A stretch of 21,051 nt of DNA from assembly GCA_965661105.1 (NCBI GenBank), contig CBFICR010000052.1, forward strand, positions 1 through 21,051, written 5' to 3'. Positions 7,127-15,548 of the stretch are shown here, one piece after another (the first letter of the stretch is position 1; every line of letters begins with the position of its first letter). The DNA comes from Eutrophocola sp965661105. Its GTDB lineage: Bacteria > Pseudomonadota > Gammaproteobacteria > Pseudomonadales > Pseudohongiellaceae. Below the pieces are notes generated by a model. That model did not search any database and was not told the DNA's origin. It worked only from the letters and a program-made list of their open reading frames with translations. The position numbers and the translations under genes were made by a program.

Positions 7127-8230
7127 TCAGGGAGAAACGACTTTATCTTTCAGCCGAACTGCCTGATCTGCGCTAAGAATAATGCCGAGACTGGCTTCTT
7201 CGAATACTCTGTAGATTAGTACTGTTGCGTACTTTTCGCCACTGAAGGTTTCAATATTGTCATTACTGAAGCCAAGGGACTGCTTTACTTGCTGGCCCAG
7301 ATTCGCGCTGCCGATATCATCTTCAATCTCGATATCGGGCTTCTGCAAGGCCAGCAGGTTACCCACTCTTAACCTGTTTCTACTACCGCGGTTAATGACA
7401 ATTGTGTCGTAAAGATTGCCCACTGTGCGACCAAAACTAATATCGATAATACTGCCTTCAATAGTGGCGGAAGGTGGACGCGGAAAATAATTGGAATCTA
7501 TTCTGCTGCCCGAACTGGCAATGAAACGGTCACCCTTTCTTACTTCTTCTTCTATATTTGCCGTCAGCAGGGTGGCATTACTGCCATCCCGACTGACTAT
7601 AGTAGCCGTACCGATATGCTTTCCTTCCACTCCAACGACTTCGCCAGTTTCCGGATCTCTGTATATCTGCCCGCCTCTGACGATATTGTATTGGTTAATT
7701 TCGTCGTCCCAATTTCCTTTGGCAAAAACCTCTTCGTTGTTGTCCGTTAAAAGGGTACCTGACCGGTTTCCCAGCAAATAGGGTGAGTTTTCCAGTTCAG
7801 ATTCTGAAACTATAATGGTGCCTTTCAGGAAGGCACTGATTCGGTCCAGTGGAATGGCGGGGATAGCACTGTTAAGTGGCTCTCTCCTGACCGTCGGCGA
7901 TAGACGAATGGTACGCAGACCGGTAGTTTCAGCGCCACCACGGGTCAGTGTCAGCATCGGTCCATCTGCTGAGTATTCCAGGGCAATCACGTCACCTGGA
8001 TAGATAAGATGGGGGTTTTCAATCTGTGGGTTAAGCTCCCACACTTCGGGCCAGAGCCAGGGGTCTTCCAGAAATCTTCCCGAGATATCCCATAGGGTAT
8101 CCCCGACAACGACTTCATAACGGTCAGGGGCATCATCACGTATCTGAACCTGATCGGCAGAAAACACCATAAAAGACACGGCTTGTAAAAGCAAAAAAAC
8201 CGGGAGAAACTTTTTCAGGGAGTTAGTCAT
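7127..8230 (-). CDS. Secreted LysM-domain protein (peptidoglycan-associated, YgaU/PA0020-type)
   Basis: From ATG 8230 the protein has 367 residues: a signal peptide (about 1-24, KK then a hydrophobic core ending VFS-A), then one LysM domain at about 37-86 with YEVVVGDTLWDIS, WLWPEVWELNP and NPHLIYPGDVIAL. The remaining 280 residues are a poorly characterised C-terminal region common to this family. LysM binds the glycan chain of peptidoglycan, so the protein should act in the periplasm or at the outer membrane. A TTG at 8266 extends the frame, but ATG 8230 has GAGGA 6 nt upstream and starts a proper signal peptide. A gene of this type beside def and dprA is the normal order in Pseudomonas relatives. 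Its precise job is not known to me. Confidence 0.9.
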   Translation of the reverse strand: MTNSLKKFLPVFLLLQAVSFMVFSADQVQIRDDAPDRYEVVVGDTLWDISGRFLEDPWLWPEVWELNPQIENPHLIYPGDVIALEYSADGPMLTLTRGGAETTGLRTIRLSPTVRREPLNSAIPAIPLDRISAFLKGTIIVSESELENSPYLLGNRSGTLLTDNNEEVFAKGNWDDEINQYNIVRGGQIYRDPETGEVVGVEGKHIGTATIVSRDGSNATLLTANIEEEVRKGDRFIASSGSRIDSNYFPRPPSATIEGSIIDISFGRTVGNLYDTIVINRGSRNRLRVGNLLALQKPDIEIEDDIGSANLGQQVKQSLGFSNDNIETFSGEKYATVLIYRVFEEASLGIILSADQAVRLKDKVVSP

Positions 8231-8539
8231 GGTAATCCTCGTCAGGCAGACTAAACAGGCCGGCAAGCTATAATAATTGCGGCAATAGTAACAATAAGTT
8301 TCGAGATTTTATACAGTTAGCAAGGTTATTTTAGGTAAATTGTGACGCACATAGGACTTTCATTCTGTTCATTCAACCCCATTAACTGGATAAATCCGCA
8401 GAAGAGTGGAACACAGATATAAAATTATTTGTAATAATCGCGTATCATTGCAGCCGCCAGGATCAACAATTACCCAACATTTATGAAGGCATTGCCCAAA
8501 CTACTATCTACCTATTACCTGCTAACCTGCTGATCTACT
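8231..8539. other. Divergent intergenic region between the LysM gene and def
   Basis: This 309-nt AT-rich stretch must hold the promoters for both directions. For the minus strand, TATAAA at 8313-8308 is a candidate -10 for the LysM gene, with no good -35. For the plus strand, TATAAA (8418-8423) and TAATAAT (8432-8438) are candidate -10 boxes for def, also without clear -35 boxes. A 16-codon frame (8483-8533) has no ribosome site. I see no RNA gene or long repeat. Confidence 0.4.
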
Positions 8540-9061
8540 ATGAGCCTGATGACGATACTGGAATTTCCTGACCCAAGGCTGCGCAAAGTTGCCGCGCCTG
8601 TAGAGGTCGTTGATGATTCAATTCGGGAGATTCTCGATAACATGATCGAAACCATGTATGAGGCAGAAGGGATCGGTCTTGCAGCAACCCAGGTCAATGT
8701 TCACAAGCGCATGCTGGTGATGGATATTTCTGAAGACCATGGCGACCCGAAGATTTTCATCAACCCTGAAATCACCGTGTTGGACCCGGAGCCCATGGGT
8801 TATGAAGAAGGTTGTCTGTCTGTCCCGGGCTTTTACGAACTGGTCACCAGGCCTCGCAAGGTGATGATCAACGCCCTGGACAGAAATGGCGATCCCTTTG
8901 AGCTTGAAGCGGAAGGTATTCTGGCGGTATGTATTCAGCATGAGATTGATCACCTGGATGGCAAACTTTTTGTGGACTACCTGTCCTCCCTGAAACGTCA
9001 GCGCATCAAATCCAAGCTGGAGAAGGAACATCGCCAGCAAAAATCGCCTACCCCGGCCTGA
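8540..9061 (+). CDS. def: Peptide deformylase
   Basis: Def removes the formyl group from the N-terminal Met of new proteins. The 173-residue protein carries all three class motifs: GIGLAATQV (44-52), EGCLSVP with metal ligand C92, and QHEIDH with ligands H134 and H138 and catalytic E135. The chosen ATG (8540) aligns with the N-terminus of related enzymes; ATG 8549 is possible, and neither has a strong ribosome site. fmt begins 18 nt downstream, so the enzyme that adds formyl to initiator tRNA and the one that removes it from protein are co-expressed, as in most bacteria. Confidence 0.97.
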   Translation: MSLMTILEFPDPRLRKVAAPVEVVDDSIREILDNMIETMYEAEGIGLAATQVNVHKRMLVMDISEDHGDPKIFINPEITVLDPEPMGYEEGCLSVPGFYELVTRPRKVMINALDRNGDPFELEAEGILAVCIQHEIDHLDGKLFVDYLSSLKRQRIKSKLEKEHRQQKSPTPA

Positions 9062-9079
9062 TTCCCTGGCTTATTCACC

Positions 9080-10051
9080 ATGATAGATAAATCCCTGCGT
9101 ATTGTTTTCGCCGGTACTCCCGATTTTGCTGCTGGTCATCTACAAGACCTTATGCAAAGGGGCTTCAATGTGGTTGCAGCTTACAGCCAGCCGGACCGTC
9201 GCGTCGGCCGAGGTAAGCATTTACACTCGACGCCGGTCAAAGAAATCGCGGCAGCGAATAATATCCATATCCTGCAACCGGAAAGCCTGAATCAGGAAGC
9301 AGCACAACTTGCCGACCTGGCCGCCGATGTTATGGTAGTGGTAGCTTATGGCCAGATCCTCAATCAGGAAATTTTAGATACGCCCCGCTATGGTTGCATA
9401 AACGTTCATGCTTCCCTGCTTCCACGTTGGCGCGGCGCGGCGCCTATTGAAAGAGCTATTCTGGCGGGTGACAGCCACAGCGGAGTCTCAATTATGCAAA
9501 TGGCACAAGGTCTGGATACCGGTCCAGTATTAATGCAGCTGGCTACCCCGATTACTGATGAGGACAATGCCGAAACCTTGACCAGCCGCTTGCTCCGCCT
9601 TGGTCAGCAAGGTCTGTCGACGGTACTGGAAGACCTTCGGGGATTTCAGGCAAAAGCCCGGCCGCAGGACAATTCCCTGGCCACCTATGCGAAAAAGCTT
9701 AACAAGGATGAAGCGTTCATCCATTGGCAACATTCAGCTCAATCCATAGCGCACCAGGTCCAGGCGTTTTATCCACGCTCACCGGCCTGGTGTCACTATA
9801 AAAATGATCGCTTGCGGATTATTCAGGCCAAAAGCTACATTGCTCCTGATCAAGGCATTGCCGGCACTATTTTAGAAAAAACCCGGGACAGCTTTCGTGT
9901 TATTTGTGGGCAGGGCGTTCTGGAAATCCGGAAAGTCCAGTTTCCGGGCAAAGCGCCCACCGCTATCAAAGATGTCTTCAATGGAAACCCCGATCTTTTT
10001 CAAGCCGGAGAAAATCTGGCGCCAGATGATACTAACGAGCCTCTGACGTGA
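9080..10051 (+). CDS. fmt: Methionyl-tRNA formyltransferase
   Basis: Fmt transfers formyl from 10-formyl-tetrahydrofolate to Met on initiator tRNA. The 323-residue protein has the N-terminal formyltransferase fold with FAGTPDFAA (10-18), NVHASLLPRWRGAAPIERAI with catalytic N108 and H110, and GLDTGPVL with D146. A C-terminal OB-type domain (about 208-310) ends the protein. The start is ATG 9080. The stop TGA (10049-10051) overlaps the GTG start of rsmB, so the two are translationally coupled. The order def-fmt-rsmB is the classical one. Confidence 0.97.
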   Translation: MIDKSLRIVFAGTPDFAAGHLQDLMQRGFNVVAAYSQPDRRVGRGKHLHSTPVKEIAAANNIHILQPESLNQEAAQLADLAADVMVVVAYGQILNQEILDTPRYGCINVHASLLPRWRGAAPIERAILAGDSHSGVSIMQMAQGLDTGPVLMQLATPITDEDNAETLTSRLLRLGQQGLSTVLEDLRGFQAKARPQDNSLATYAKKLNKDEAFIHWQHSAQSIAHQVQAFYPRSPAWCHYKNDRLRIIQAKSYIAPDQGIAGTILEKTRDSFRVICGQGVLEIRKVQFPGKAPTAIKDVFNGNPDLFQAGENLAPDDTNEPLT

Positions 10052-11352
10052 GCGCCATAAGTAACCGCTTACTTGCAACAAAAGTTTTAATTTCGCTGAC
10101 GTCCCAGCAGGGATCCTTGTCCTCTCTACTGGTAACGCTGGCTCGGGAAAATCCGGCTGCAAACCTGCCATTAATCCGTGAATATACCTTTGGTGTGTGT
10201 CGCTGGTATCAGCGCCTGGATTTCATTGCCCAATCAATAATGGATAAGCCACTACGTAAAAAGGACAATGATATTTATTGCCTGATCCTGCTGGGCCTAT
10301 ATCAGCTTAAGTTTATGCGCACCCCCGCTCATGCTGCCATCAACGAAACGGTCTCCCTTACTCGTTTACTAAAGAAAAACTGGGCAAGCAAGTTGGTTAA
10401 TGCCGTACTGCGCAGGGCGCAACGCGAAGAGGATCAACTGGCACTCGCCATACAGTCTGACAATGACGCCCGCTATTCTCATCCGCGCTGGTTGATAGAC
10501 GCCTTGAAAGAAGACTGGCCAGATTCATTTGAGCTTATATTGGAACAGAATAATCTTCAGGCCCCAATGACATTGCGGGTAAATAGTGGCGCTATAAACA
10601 GGCAAAATTATCTGGAACAATTGCAGCAAGCTGGCATTAACGCCAGTGCCGGTAACCACAGCAACTCATCAGTGATTCTTGAAAGTCCAATTGATGTAAG
10701 TGAATTGCCAGGTTTTTATGAAGGTCTGGTCAGTGTTCAGGACGAAGCCTCACAGATGTCAGCTCACTTGCTGGCTCCCGCAGCGGGCTCGAGAGTTCTG
10801 GATGCCTGTGCTGCACCTGGGGGCAAAACCTGCGCTTTGCTTGAATATCAGGCGGGCCAACTTGATATGATCGCTTTGGACAACAGTAATCAACGCTTGC
10901 AGCGCGTCAATGAAAACCTGGAACGCCTGAACCTCAGGGCTTCTGTCATATGTGCAGATGCTATTGATACCAACAGCTGGTGGGATGGCAACCCTTTCGA
11001 TGCCATTCTGCTTGATGCGCCCTGCTCTGGTACTGGCGTCATACGCCGCCACCCGGATATCAAGGTGTTGCGCCAAAAGACCGATATTGAGCGGTTAATA
11101 CAGATTCAGCAGCAGCTACTGGATACCTTGTGGCCATGCCTGAAGCAGGGAGGTAAATTGCTTTATTCCACCTGTTCAGTGTTGCGTAAGGAAAATGAGC
11201 TTAATATAGAAGCGTTTATTGCCAAAACCAACAATGCCAGGTCAATCTCACTGGTTAATCACAAGGCCATTAATTGCCCCTTTGGCATACAGTTTTTGCC
11301 CGGGACAGATAAGCTTGATGGTTTTTACTATGCTTTACTCGAAAAATATTGA
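10048..11352 (+). CDS. rsmB: 16S rRNA (cytosine(967)-C5)-methyltransferase
   Basis: RsmB (Sun, Fmu) methylates C967 of 16S rRNA with S-adenosylmethionine. The 434-residue protein has an N-terminal NusB-like helical domain (about 1-140) and a methyltransferase core. The core shows DACAAPGGKTCALLE for cofactor binding, LDAPCSGTGVIRRHPD with C326, and LLYSTCSV with C376. The two cysteines are the base-release and nucleophilic residues of the family. The start is GTG at 10048, sharing the GTGA overlap with the fmt stop. The length and domain order are normal. Confidence 0.96.
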   Translation: MSAISNRLLATKVLISLTSQQGSLSSLLVTLARENPAANLPLIREYTFGVCRWYQRLDFIAQSIMDKPLRKKDNDIYCLILLGLYQLKFMRTPAHAAINETVSLTRLLKKNWASKLVNAVLRRAQREEDQLALAIQSDNDARYSHPRWLIDALKEDWPDSFELILEQNNLQAPMTLRVNSGAINRQNYLEQLQQAGINASAGNHSNSSVILESPIDVSELPGFYEGLVSVQDEASQMSAHLLAPAAGSRVLDACAAPGGKTCALLEYQAGQLDMIALDNSNQRLQRVNENLERLNLRASVICADAIDTNSWWDGNPFDAILLDAPCSGTGVIRRHPDIKVLRQKTDIERLIQIQQQLLDTLWPCLKQGGKLLYSTCSVLRKENELNIEAFIAKTNNARSISLVNHKAINCPFGIQFLPGTDKLDGFYYALLEKY

Positions 11353-11408
11353 ACAATTGCGCCCCTTCTTCATTCACAAGGCGATTTCAGCCATTTGCGC
11401 TAATTGTC

Positions 11409-11414
11409 TATAAT
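11409..11414 (+). promoter_or_regulatory. Possible -10 box for trkA-trkH
   Basis: A perfect TATAAT lies 44 nt before the trkA start in the 106-nt gap after rsmB. The sequence 18 bp upstream (TTTCAG, 11385-11390) is a poor -35. It may be a separate promoter for the potassium genes in addition to readthrough from def-fmt-rsmB. Confidence 0.4.
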
Positions 11415-11458
11415 CATTCAGACCAGTTATCTGAAGTCGGCAGGAGCTTTCTCGACTC

Positions 11459-12832
11459 ATGAAAATTATAATACTTGGCGCAAATAAGGTCGGTGCAGCG
11501 CTGGCCGAGAACCTTGCCAAGGAAGCCAATGACATCACTGTCGTTGACCCCAGTGCCGTTAAACTCAGAGAGTTAAAAGACCGTCTCGACATTGCAACTG
11601 TTGAAGGTCAGGTGTCTTATCCTGATGTTCTTGAAAATGCCGGTGCTCGTGATGCCGATATGCTGATTGCGATTACGGATAGCGATGAAGTCAACCTGGT
11701 CGCCTGTCAGATAGCCTATTCCCTGTTTCGTACACCGAAAAAGATTTGCCGTCTGCGCTCAAATTCCTATGTTGCTGTTCCCAAGCTTTTTAGCCCGGAA
11801 GCCATCCCCATTGATGTTGTAATCAGTCCGGAGCAGGAAGTTTCACTGTACATCAAGAAGTTGATAGACCTGCCCGGAGCCCTGCAGGTGCTGGATTTTT
11901 CAGATGGTCTGGTGCAACTGGTTGGCGTAAAGGCGACCCAGGGAGGGCTCCTTATAAATCAGGAAATTTCAGCCCTGCGTGAACACATGCCCAATGTTGA
12001 TACTCGAGTGGCGGCTATTTTTCGTCGCAATCGCCCTATCATGCCGCAAGGCGATACAGTAATTGAAGAAGGCGATGAAGTTTTCTTCATTGCCGCCAGG
12101 GAAAATATCCGTGATGTAATGAGTGAGCTACGCCGCGTAGACAAGCCCTATAAAAAAATCATGATAGCCGGGGGTGGCAATATCGGAGAACGCCTGGCCG
12201 AATTACTGGAAAAAACCTATCGCGTCAAAGTCATTGAAATGGATTACGAACGCTGTAAGGACCTGACCGAAAAACTTAAATCCACCACAGTATTACACGG
12301 TGATGCCTCGGATATGGAAATGCTGGTGGGTGAAAATATCGAAGATACCGATATCTTTCTGGCACTCACCAATAACGATGATGCCAACATCATGTCCTCC
12401 CTGTTGGCCAAGCGCATGGGGGCAGGTCGCGTTATGACGCTGATTGCCAACCCGGCCTATGTAGACTTGATCCAGAGCGGTGAAATTGATATTGCGATTT
12501 CTCCCCAGCAAGCCACTATAGGTAGCCTGTTAACCCATGTGCGCAAAGGGGATGTAGTAAATGTTTACTCTCTGCGTCGCGGTGCTGCTGAAGCCATGGA
12601 GGCTATCGCCCATGGAGACAAACACACATCAAAAGTGGTCGGCAAGCAGATTCAGGATATTGGTTTGCCCGAGGGTACAACAATTGGCGCCATCGTCAGG
12701 GACAACAAGGTCTTTATTGCCCATGATGATTTTGTCATCGAAACCGATGACCATGTAATCATGTTCCTGGTAGACAAAAAGCGGATTTCTGAACTGGAGC
12801 GTTTATTCCAGGTCGGACTGACATTTTTTTAA
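11459..12832 (+). CDS. trkA: Trk potassium uptake system, NAD-binding regulatory subunit TrkA
   Basis: TrkA is the cytoplasmic peripheral subunit that gates the TrkH potassium channel in response to nucleotides. The 457-residue protein is a tandem of two RCK units. The first Rossmann motif is LGANKVGAALAENL (6-19), the second GGGNIGERLAELL (238-250), and each is followed by a C-terminal TrkA_C lobe. The blocks HMPNVDTRVAAIFR, EGDEVFFIA and SPQQATIGSLLTHVRKGD are nearly identical to known TrkA. The ATG at 11459 is set by conservation of the N-terminus; the AGGAG is 12 nt upstream, longer than ideal. trkH follows 55 nt later, so both core subunits come from one transcript. Confidence 0.97.
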   Translation: MKIIILGANKVGAALAENLAKEANDITVVDPSAVKLRELKDRLDIATVEGQVSYPDVLENAGARDADMLIAITDSDEVNLVACQIAYSLFRTPKKICRLRSNSYVAVPKLFSPEAIPIDVVISPEQEVSLYIKKLIDLPGALQVLDFSDGLVQLVGVKATQGGLLINQEISALREHMPNVDTRVAAIFRRNRPIMPQGDTVIEEGDEVFFIAARENIRDVMSELRRVDKPYKKIMIAGGGNIGERLAELLEKTYRVKVIEMDYERCKDLTEKLKSTTVLHGDASDMEMLVGENIEDTDIFLALTNNDDANIMSSLLAKRMGAGRVMTLIANPAYVDLIQSGEIDIAISPQQATIGSLLTHVRKGDVVNVYSLRRGAAEAMEAIAHGDKHTSKVVGKQIQDIGLPEGTTIGAIVRDNKVFIAHDDFVIETDDHVIMFLVDKKRISELERLFQVGLTFF

Positions 12833-12887
12833 CGGGCAGAAAAGCACTCTGAATACATTTCAAACCAGGCTTTAACACGGAAATACA

Positions 12888-14336
12888 ATGAATCTGCCGG
12901 TTATTTTTCGCATATTAGGTGTGTTGCTGATGATCTTCAGTTGCACCCAGATTCCGCCCATGCTGGTTTCCTTGTATTACGATGACGGCGTCATCTACTC
13001 TTTCCTGACGACATTCTTTATTACTTTACTTTCCGGTTTTGTACTCTGGGCACCGGTGATGCATAACCATAAGGATCTAAAAACCCGGGACTGCTTTCTT
13101 GTGGTTACCCTGTTCTGGACCGTTCTTGGATCGTTCGGTAGCTTTCCCTTTATGCTTACTGAATCCCTGCAAATGTCGGTCACCGACTCTTTTTTTGAAT
13201 CCATATCCGGACTTACCACCACCGGTGCCACCGTACTTTCAGGTCTTGACCAGCTACCCCGTTCTATTTTGTATTACCGGCAACAGCTACAGTGGCTTGG
13301 CGGGATGGGTATTATCGCAATAGCTGTCGCCATTCTACCCATGCTTGGCATAGGTGGGATGCAGTTATATCGCGCCGAAAGTCCGGGGCCGGTCAAGGAC
13401 AACAAGCTACTGCCGCGAGTGACCGAGACAGCCAAAGCACTTTTGCTTATCTATATAAGCCTGACCATGCTATGCGCTTTATCTTATTTCATTGCAGGAA
13501 TGACCCTTTTCGATGCAATTGGACACAGTTTCGCAACAACTGCCATCGGCGGGTTCTCCACTCATGATGCCAGTATTGCCTATTTTGACAGCGCAGTGAT
13601 TGAAATGATCGCCACAGTATTTATGCTGGTTTCCGGGATAAATTTTGCTTTACACTTTTTTGCCTGGGAACATAAAAGCATTAAACACTACTTTGAAGAT
13701 TCAGAATTCATATTTTATATTGGCATGTTGTTGGTGGTTGCCCTGATTTCAGTCCCTTTTCTGTATTTTTCCGGGACTTATGATTTGGAAGATGCTTTTT
13801 TCAAAGGCATTTTTGAAGTTGTATCCATAACAACGACCACAGGTTTCAGTACCGCGGATTTTAGTTCCTGGCCAACTTTCCTGCCCTTTTTATTATTTTA
13901 TATGGCCATTATTGGCTGTTGCGCGGGATCTACCGGTGGCGGCATGAAGGTCATTAGGGTTTTACTTATTATTAAGCAGGGCTTTAGAGAAATTGAAAAG
14001 CTGATTCATCCAAATGCGGTGATTCCAATCAAGTTAGGCCGCCAACGTGTCCCGGAACGTGTCATTGAATCAGTGTGGGGGTTTTTCTCTGTTTATGTCA
14101 TGGCTTATATGGTTATGTTGCTGGCCCTTCTTGCCGTAGATCTTGATATTACGACTGCTTTTACGGCCGTTGGCGCAAGTATCAATAATCTGGGACCTGG
14201 ACTTGGTGGCGTTGCGGAAAATTATGGCAGTGTGCCTGACGCCGCTAAATGGATCCTGTGTCTTGGCATGTTATTGGGCAGACTTGAAGTCTTTACTTTA
14301 CTGGTACTGCTTTCACCTCACTTCTGGCGTAATTAA
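12888..14336 (+). CDS. trkH: Trk potassium uptake system, channel subunit TrkH
   Basis: TrkH is the inner-membrane potassium-conducting subunit partnered with TrkA. The 482-residue protein has the four repeats of the SKT superfamily, each with a pore loop: TTTGATV (110-116), TTAIGGFST (217-225), TTTTGFST (315-322) and SINNLGPGLGG (431-441). The filter glycines are intact in all four. The length matches family members with two extra N-terminal helices. The ATG at 12888 has a GGAA 6 nt upstream. The 3' end stops only 13 nt before the end of the convergent waaC gene. A T7 run sits in that gap but no clear hairpin does. Confidence 0.97.
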   Translation: MNLPVIFRILGVLLMIFSCTQIPPMLVSLYYDDGVIYSFLTTFFITLLSGFVLWAPVMHNHKDLKTRDCFLVVTLFWTVLGSFGSFPFMLTESLQMSVTDSFFESISGLTTTGATVLSGLDQLPRSILYYRQQLQWLGGMGIIAIAVAILPMLGIGGMQLYRAESPGPVKDNKLLPRVTETAKALLLIYISLTMLCALSYFIAGMTLFDAIGHSFATTAIGGFSTHDASIAYFDSAVIEMIATVFMLVSGINFALHFFAWEHKSIKHYFEDSEFIFYIGMLLVVALISVPFLYFSGTYDLEDAFFKGIFEVVSITTTTGFSTADFSSWPTFLPFLLFYMAIIGCCAGSTGGGMKVIRVLLIIKQGFREIEKLIHPNAVIPIKLGRQRVPERVIESVWGFFSVYVMAYMVMLLALLAVDLDITTAFTAVGASINNLGPGLGGVAENYGSVPDAAKWILCLGMLLGRLEVFTLLVLLSPHFWRN

Positions 14337-14349
14337 TTTTTTTCTGGTT

Positions 14350-15399
14350 TCAGCTTTGCGTTTTATTTATTTGATCACGCAACATATCCCATACTTTTAG
14401 AGGCTTGAAAGAATCCATGCAAGCTGACATTGCTGTTGATTTATCATGATATGTACAACTTCTTTTGTAACATGGACTGCATGAAAAAGCCGGGTTTTCA
14501 GCATCAAGATGTTTCTGTCCTGCGCCATAGGTTCCGATAAGTTCGACACTGGTTGGCCCATACATTGTCACTGACGGAGTCCCGGTAATTGCCGTCAAAT
14601 GTGCCAACCCTGTATCACAACAAACAGCACCTTCTGCTTCGCTGATAATTCCACCAAGTTCTGATAACGACATCCTGGGCAATGCATAAGCATTATCATT
14701 TTTCGAAGCAAACAGCGCGGCCCTTTCCAGCTCTTCCTGGTTTCCACCAGGCAAAACAACATTATAATTTTCTTCTTTAGCCAGCCCTATTAATTCAAAC
14801 CAGTACTTTTCCGGCCACAATTTTGTGGTCCAGCTGGCATTGTGAACAAAAAACAGAAAAGGGGTTTCAACTTCCATTTCAGGCAAAATAAAAGCGTCCT
14901 GCTTTATTCCATAATTTACTTTTGTATCGGGCATTTCATAACCCAGAGCCTTGGCGAACAATTGTCGTTGACGCGCAATAGCATGCTGGTTTTTATCGAT
15001 AGAATGTCTGTATTTATAGGCTAGAAATGCCGGTTGTTCTGCAACACTGTGAACGTCCATGCCATGCACATGACCTTTTCGAAGGAAGCTTATGAATGAA
15101 CTTTTAACATTATTCTGTGCATCAATAACAACATCATAGTCATTTATATTCAAATCCTTCCAAAAACCGGAAAACTCACCCTGCTGCCAGGATGACCTAA
15201 AACTTTTCTTCCAGCGTCTGTGGGCACTTTTATAGATATTTTTTACTGCAGGATGCCATGAAGGAACTTCCGCAAAAGCTTCATCAACTACCCAGTCAAA
15301 TTTAATTTCGGGATATTGTTCACAGGCATCGGTCAAAGCCGGGAGGGCATGCATCAAATCGCCCATTGAGGTCAACTTGATAACCAGTACACGCTTAAT
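14350..15399 (-). CDS. waaC: LPS heptosyltransferase I-type (GT9 family), probable non-standard ATT start
   Basis: WaaC adds the first L-glycero-D-manno-heptose to Kdo of the LPS inner core. The protein matches the family throughout: TSMGDLMHALPALTDA, IKFDWVVDEAFAEVPSWHPAV, YDVVIDAQNNVKSS, HGMDVHSV, a C-terminal CCDTGLAHLTAITGTPSVTMYGPT and a Cys-rich CSPCYKRSC. The first TTG (15375) would remove beta strand 1. Upstream in the same frame the codons read RVLVIKLTSMGD, the expected N-terminus, but no ATG, GTG or TTG precedes it before a stop. The ATT at 15399 (giving MKRVLVIKL) or the ATC at 15402, with GAGG 10 or 7 nt upstream, is therefore the best start. The frame also overlaps the end of the Tyr-rich frame. 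Heptosyltransferase identity is firm; I versus II rests on the WaaC-like N-terminal half. Confidence 0.88.
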   Translation of the reverse strand: MKRVLVIKLTSMGDLMHALPALTDACEQYPEIKFDWVVDEAFAEVPSWHPAVKNIYKSAHRRWKKSFRSSWQQGEFSGFWKDLNINDYDVVIDAQNNVKSSFISFLRKGHVHGMDVHSVAEQPAFLAYKYRHSIDKNQHAIARQRQLFAKALGYEMPDTKVNYGIKQDAFILPEMEVETPFLFFVHNASWTTKLWPEKYWFELIGLAKEENYNVVLPGGNQEELERAALFASKNDNAYALPRMSLSELGGIISEAEGAVCCDTGLAHLTAITGTPSVTMYGPTSVELIGTYGAGQKHLDAENPAFSCSPCYKRSCTYHDKSTAMSACMDSFKPLKVWDMLRDQINKTQS

Positions 15400-15548
15400 G
15401 ATAGCTTTGCCTCTTTGTCTTTATATCGGTCGTTATATAAATAGTTATACCGGTTGCTATAATACTGCTTATACCGATAGTAATTCTGATAATAATATTG
15501 ATTATTATGCCAGTTCAAATTCCAGTCGTAGTGACTGATAAATAAATT
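15372..15548 (-). other. Tyr-rich reading frame directly after, and in frame with, the dioxygenase stop
   Basis: After the dioxygenase TGA (15551-15549) the same frame stays open for 58 codons to a TGA at 15374-15372, inside the start region of waaC. The middle part is built of four-residue units such as NNQY, YYRY, SNRY, NYLY and NDRY, with 12 Tyr in 28 residues and an Arg-Tyr step every eight residues. It is followed by KDKEAKL. Initiation by itself would need the TTG at 15518 (48 residues, weak ribosome site). Otherwise it would be a readthrough tail of the dioxygenase, or an extension lost by a recent stop mutation. The composition recalls the Tyr clusters at the ends of bacterial tyrosine kinases, but there is no kinase here. 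Function unknown. Confidence 0.45.
15421..15516. repeat. Degenerate 12-bp tandem repeats, about eight units, with a 24-bp higher-order period
   Basis: On the plus strand, units begin every 12 bp from 15421: TTATATCGGTCG, TTATATAAATAG, TTATACCGGTTG, CTATAATACTGC, TTATACCGATAG, TAATTCTGATAA, TAATATTGATTA and TTATGCCAGTTC. Units 1, 3 and 5 are the best conserved, giving a 24-bp period with the minus-strand core CCG(G/A)TATAA. The array is in codon phase with the dioxygenase frame, four residues per unit. The array also offers many chance -10-like boxes upstream of waaC. Confidence 0.6.

Noticed and set aside
8483..8533. 16-codon frame (MKALPKLLSTYYLLTC) just before def, a possible leader peptide
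   Set aside because: No Shine-Dalgarno and no attenuator-like hairpins after it; nothing beyond position supports it.
14336..14349. T-run between trkH and waaC as a terminator
   Set aside because: A T7 run is present, but no stable hairpin precedes it.
15421..15516. Repeat array as a CRISPR
   Set aside because: Units of 12 bp are contiguous and degenerate, with no spacers and no cas genes.
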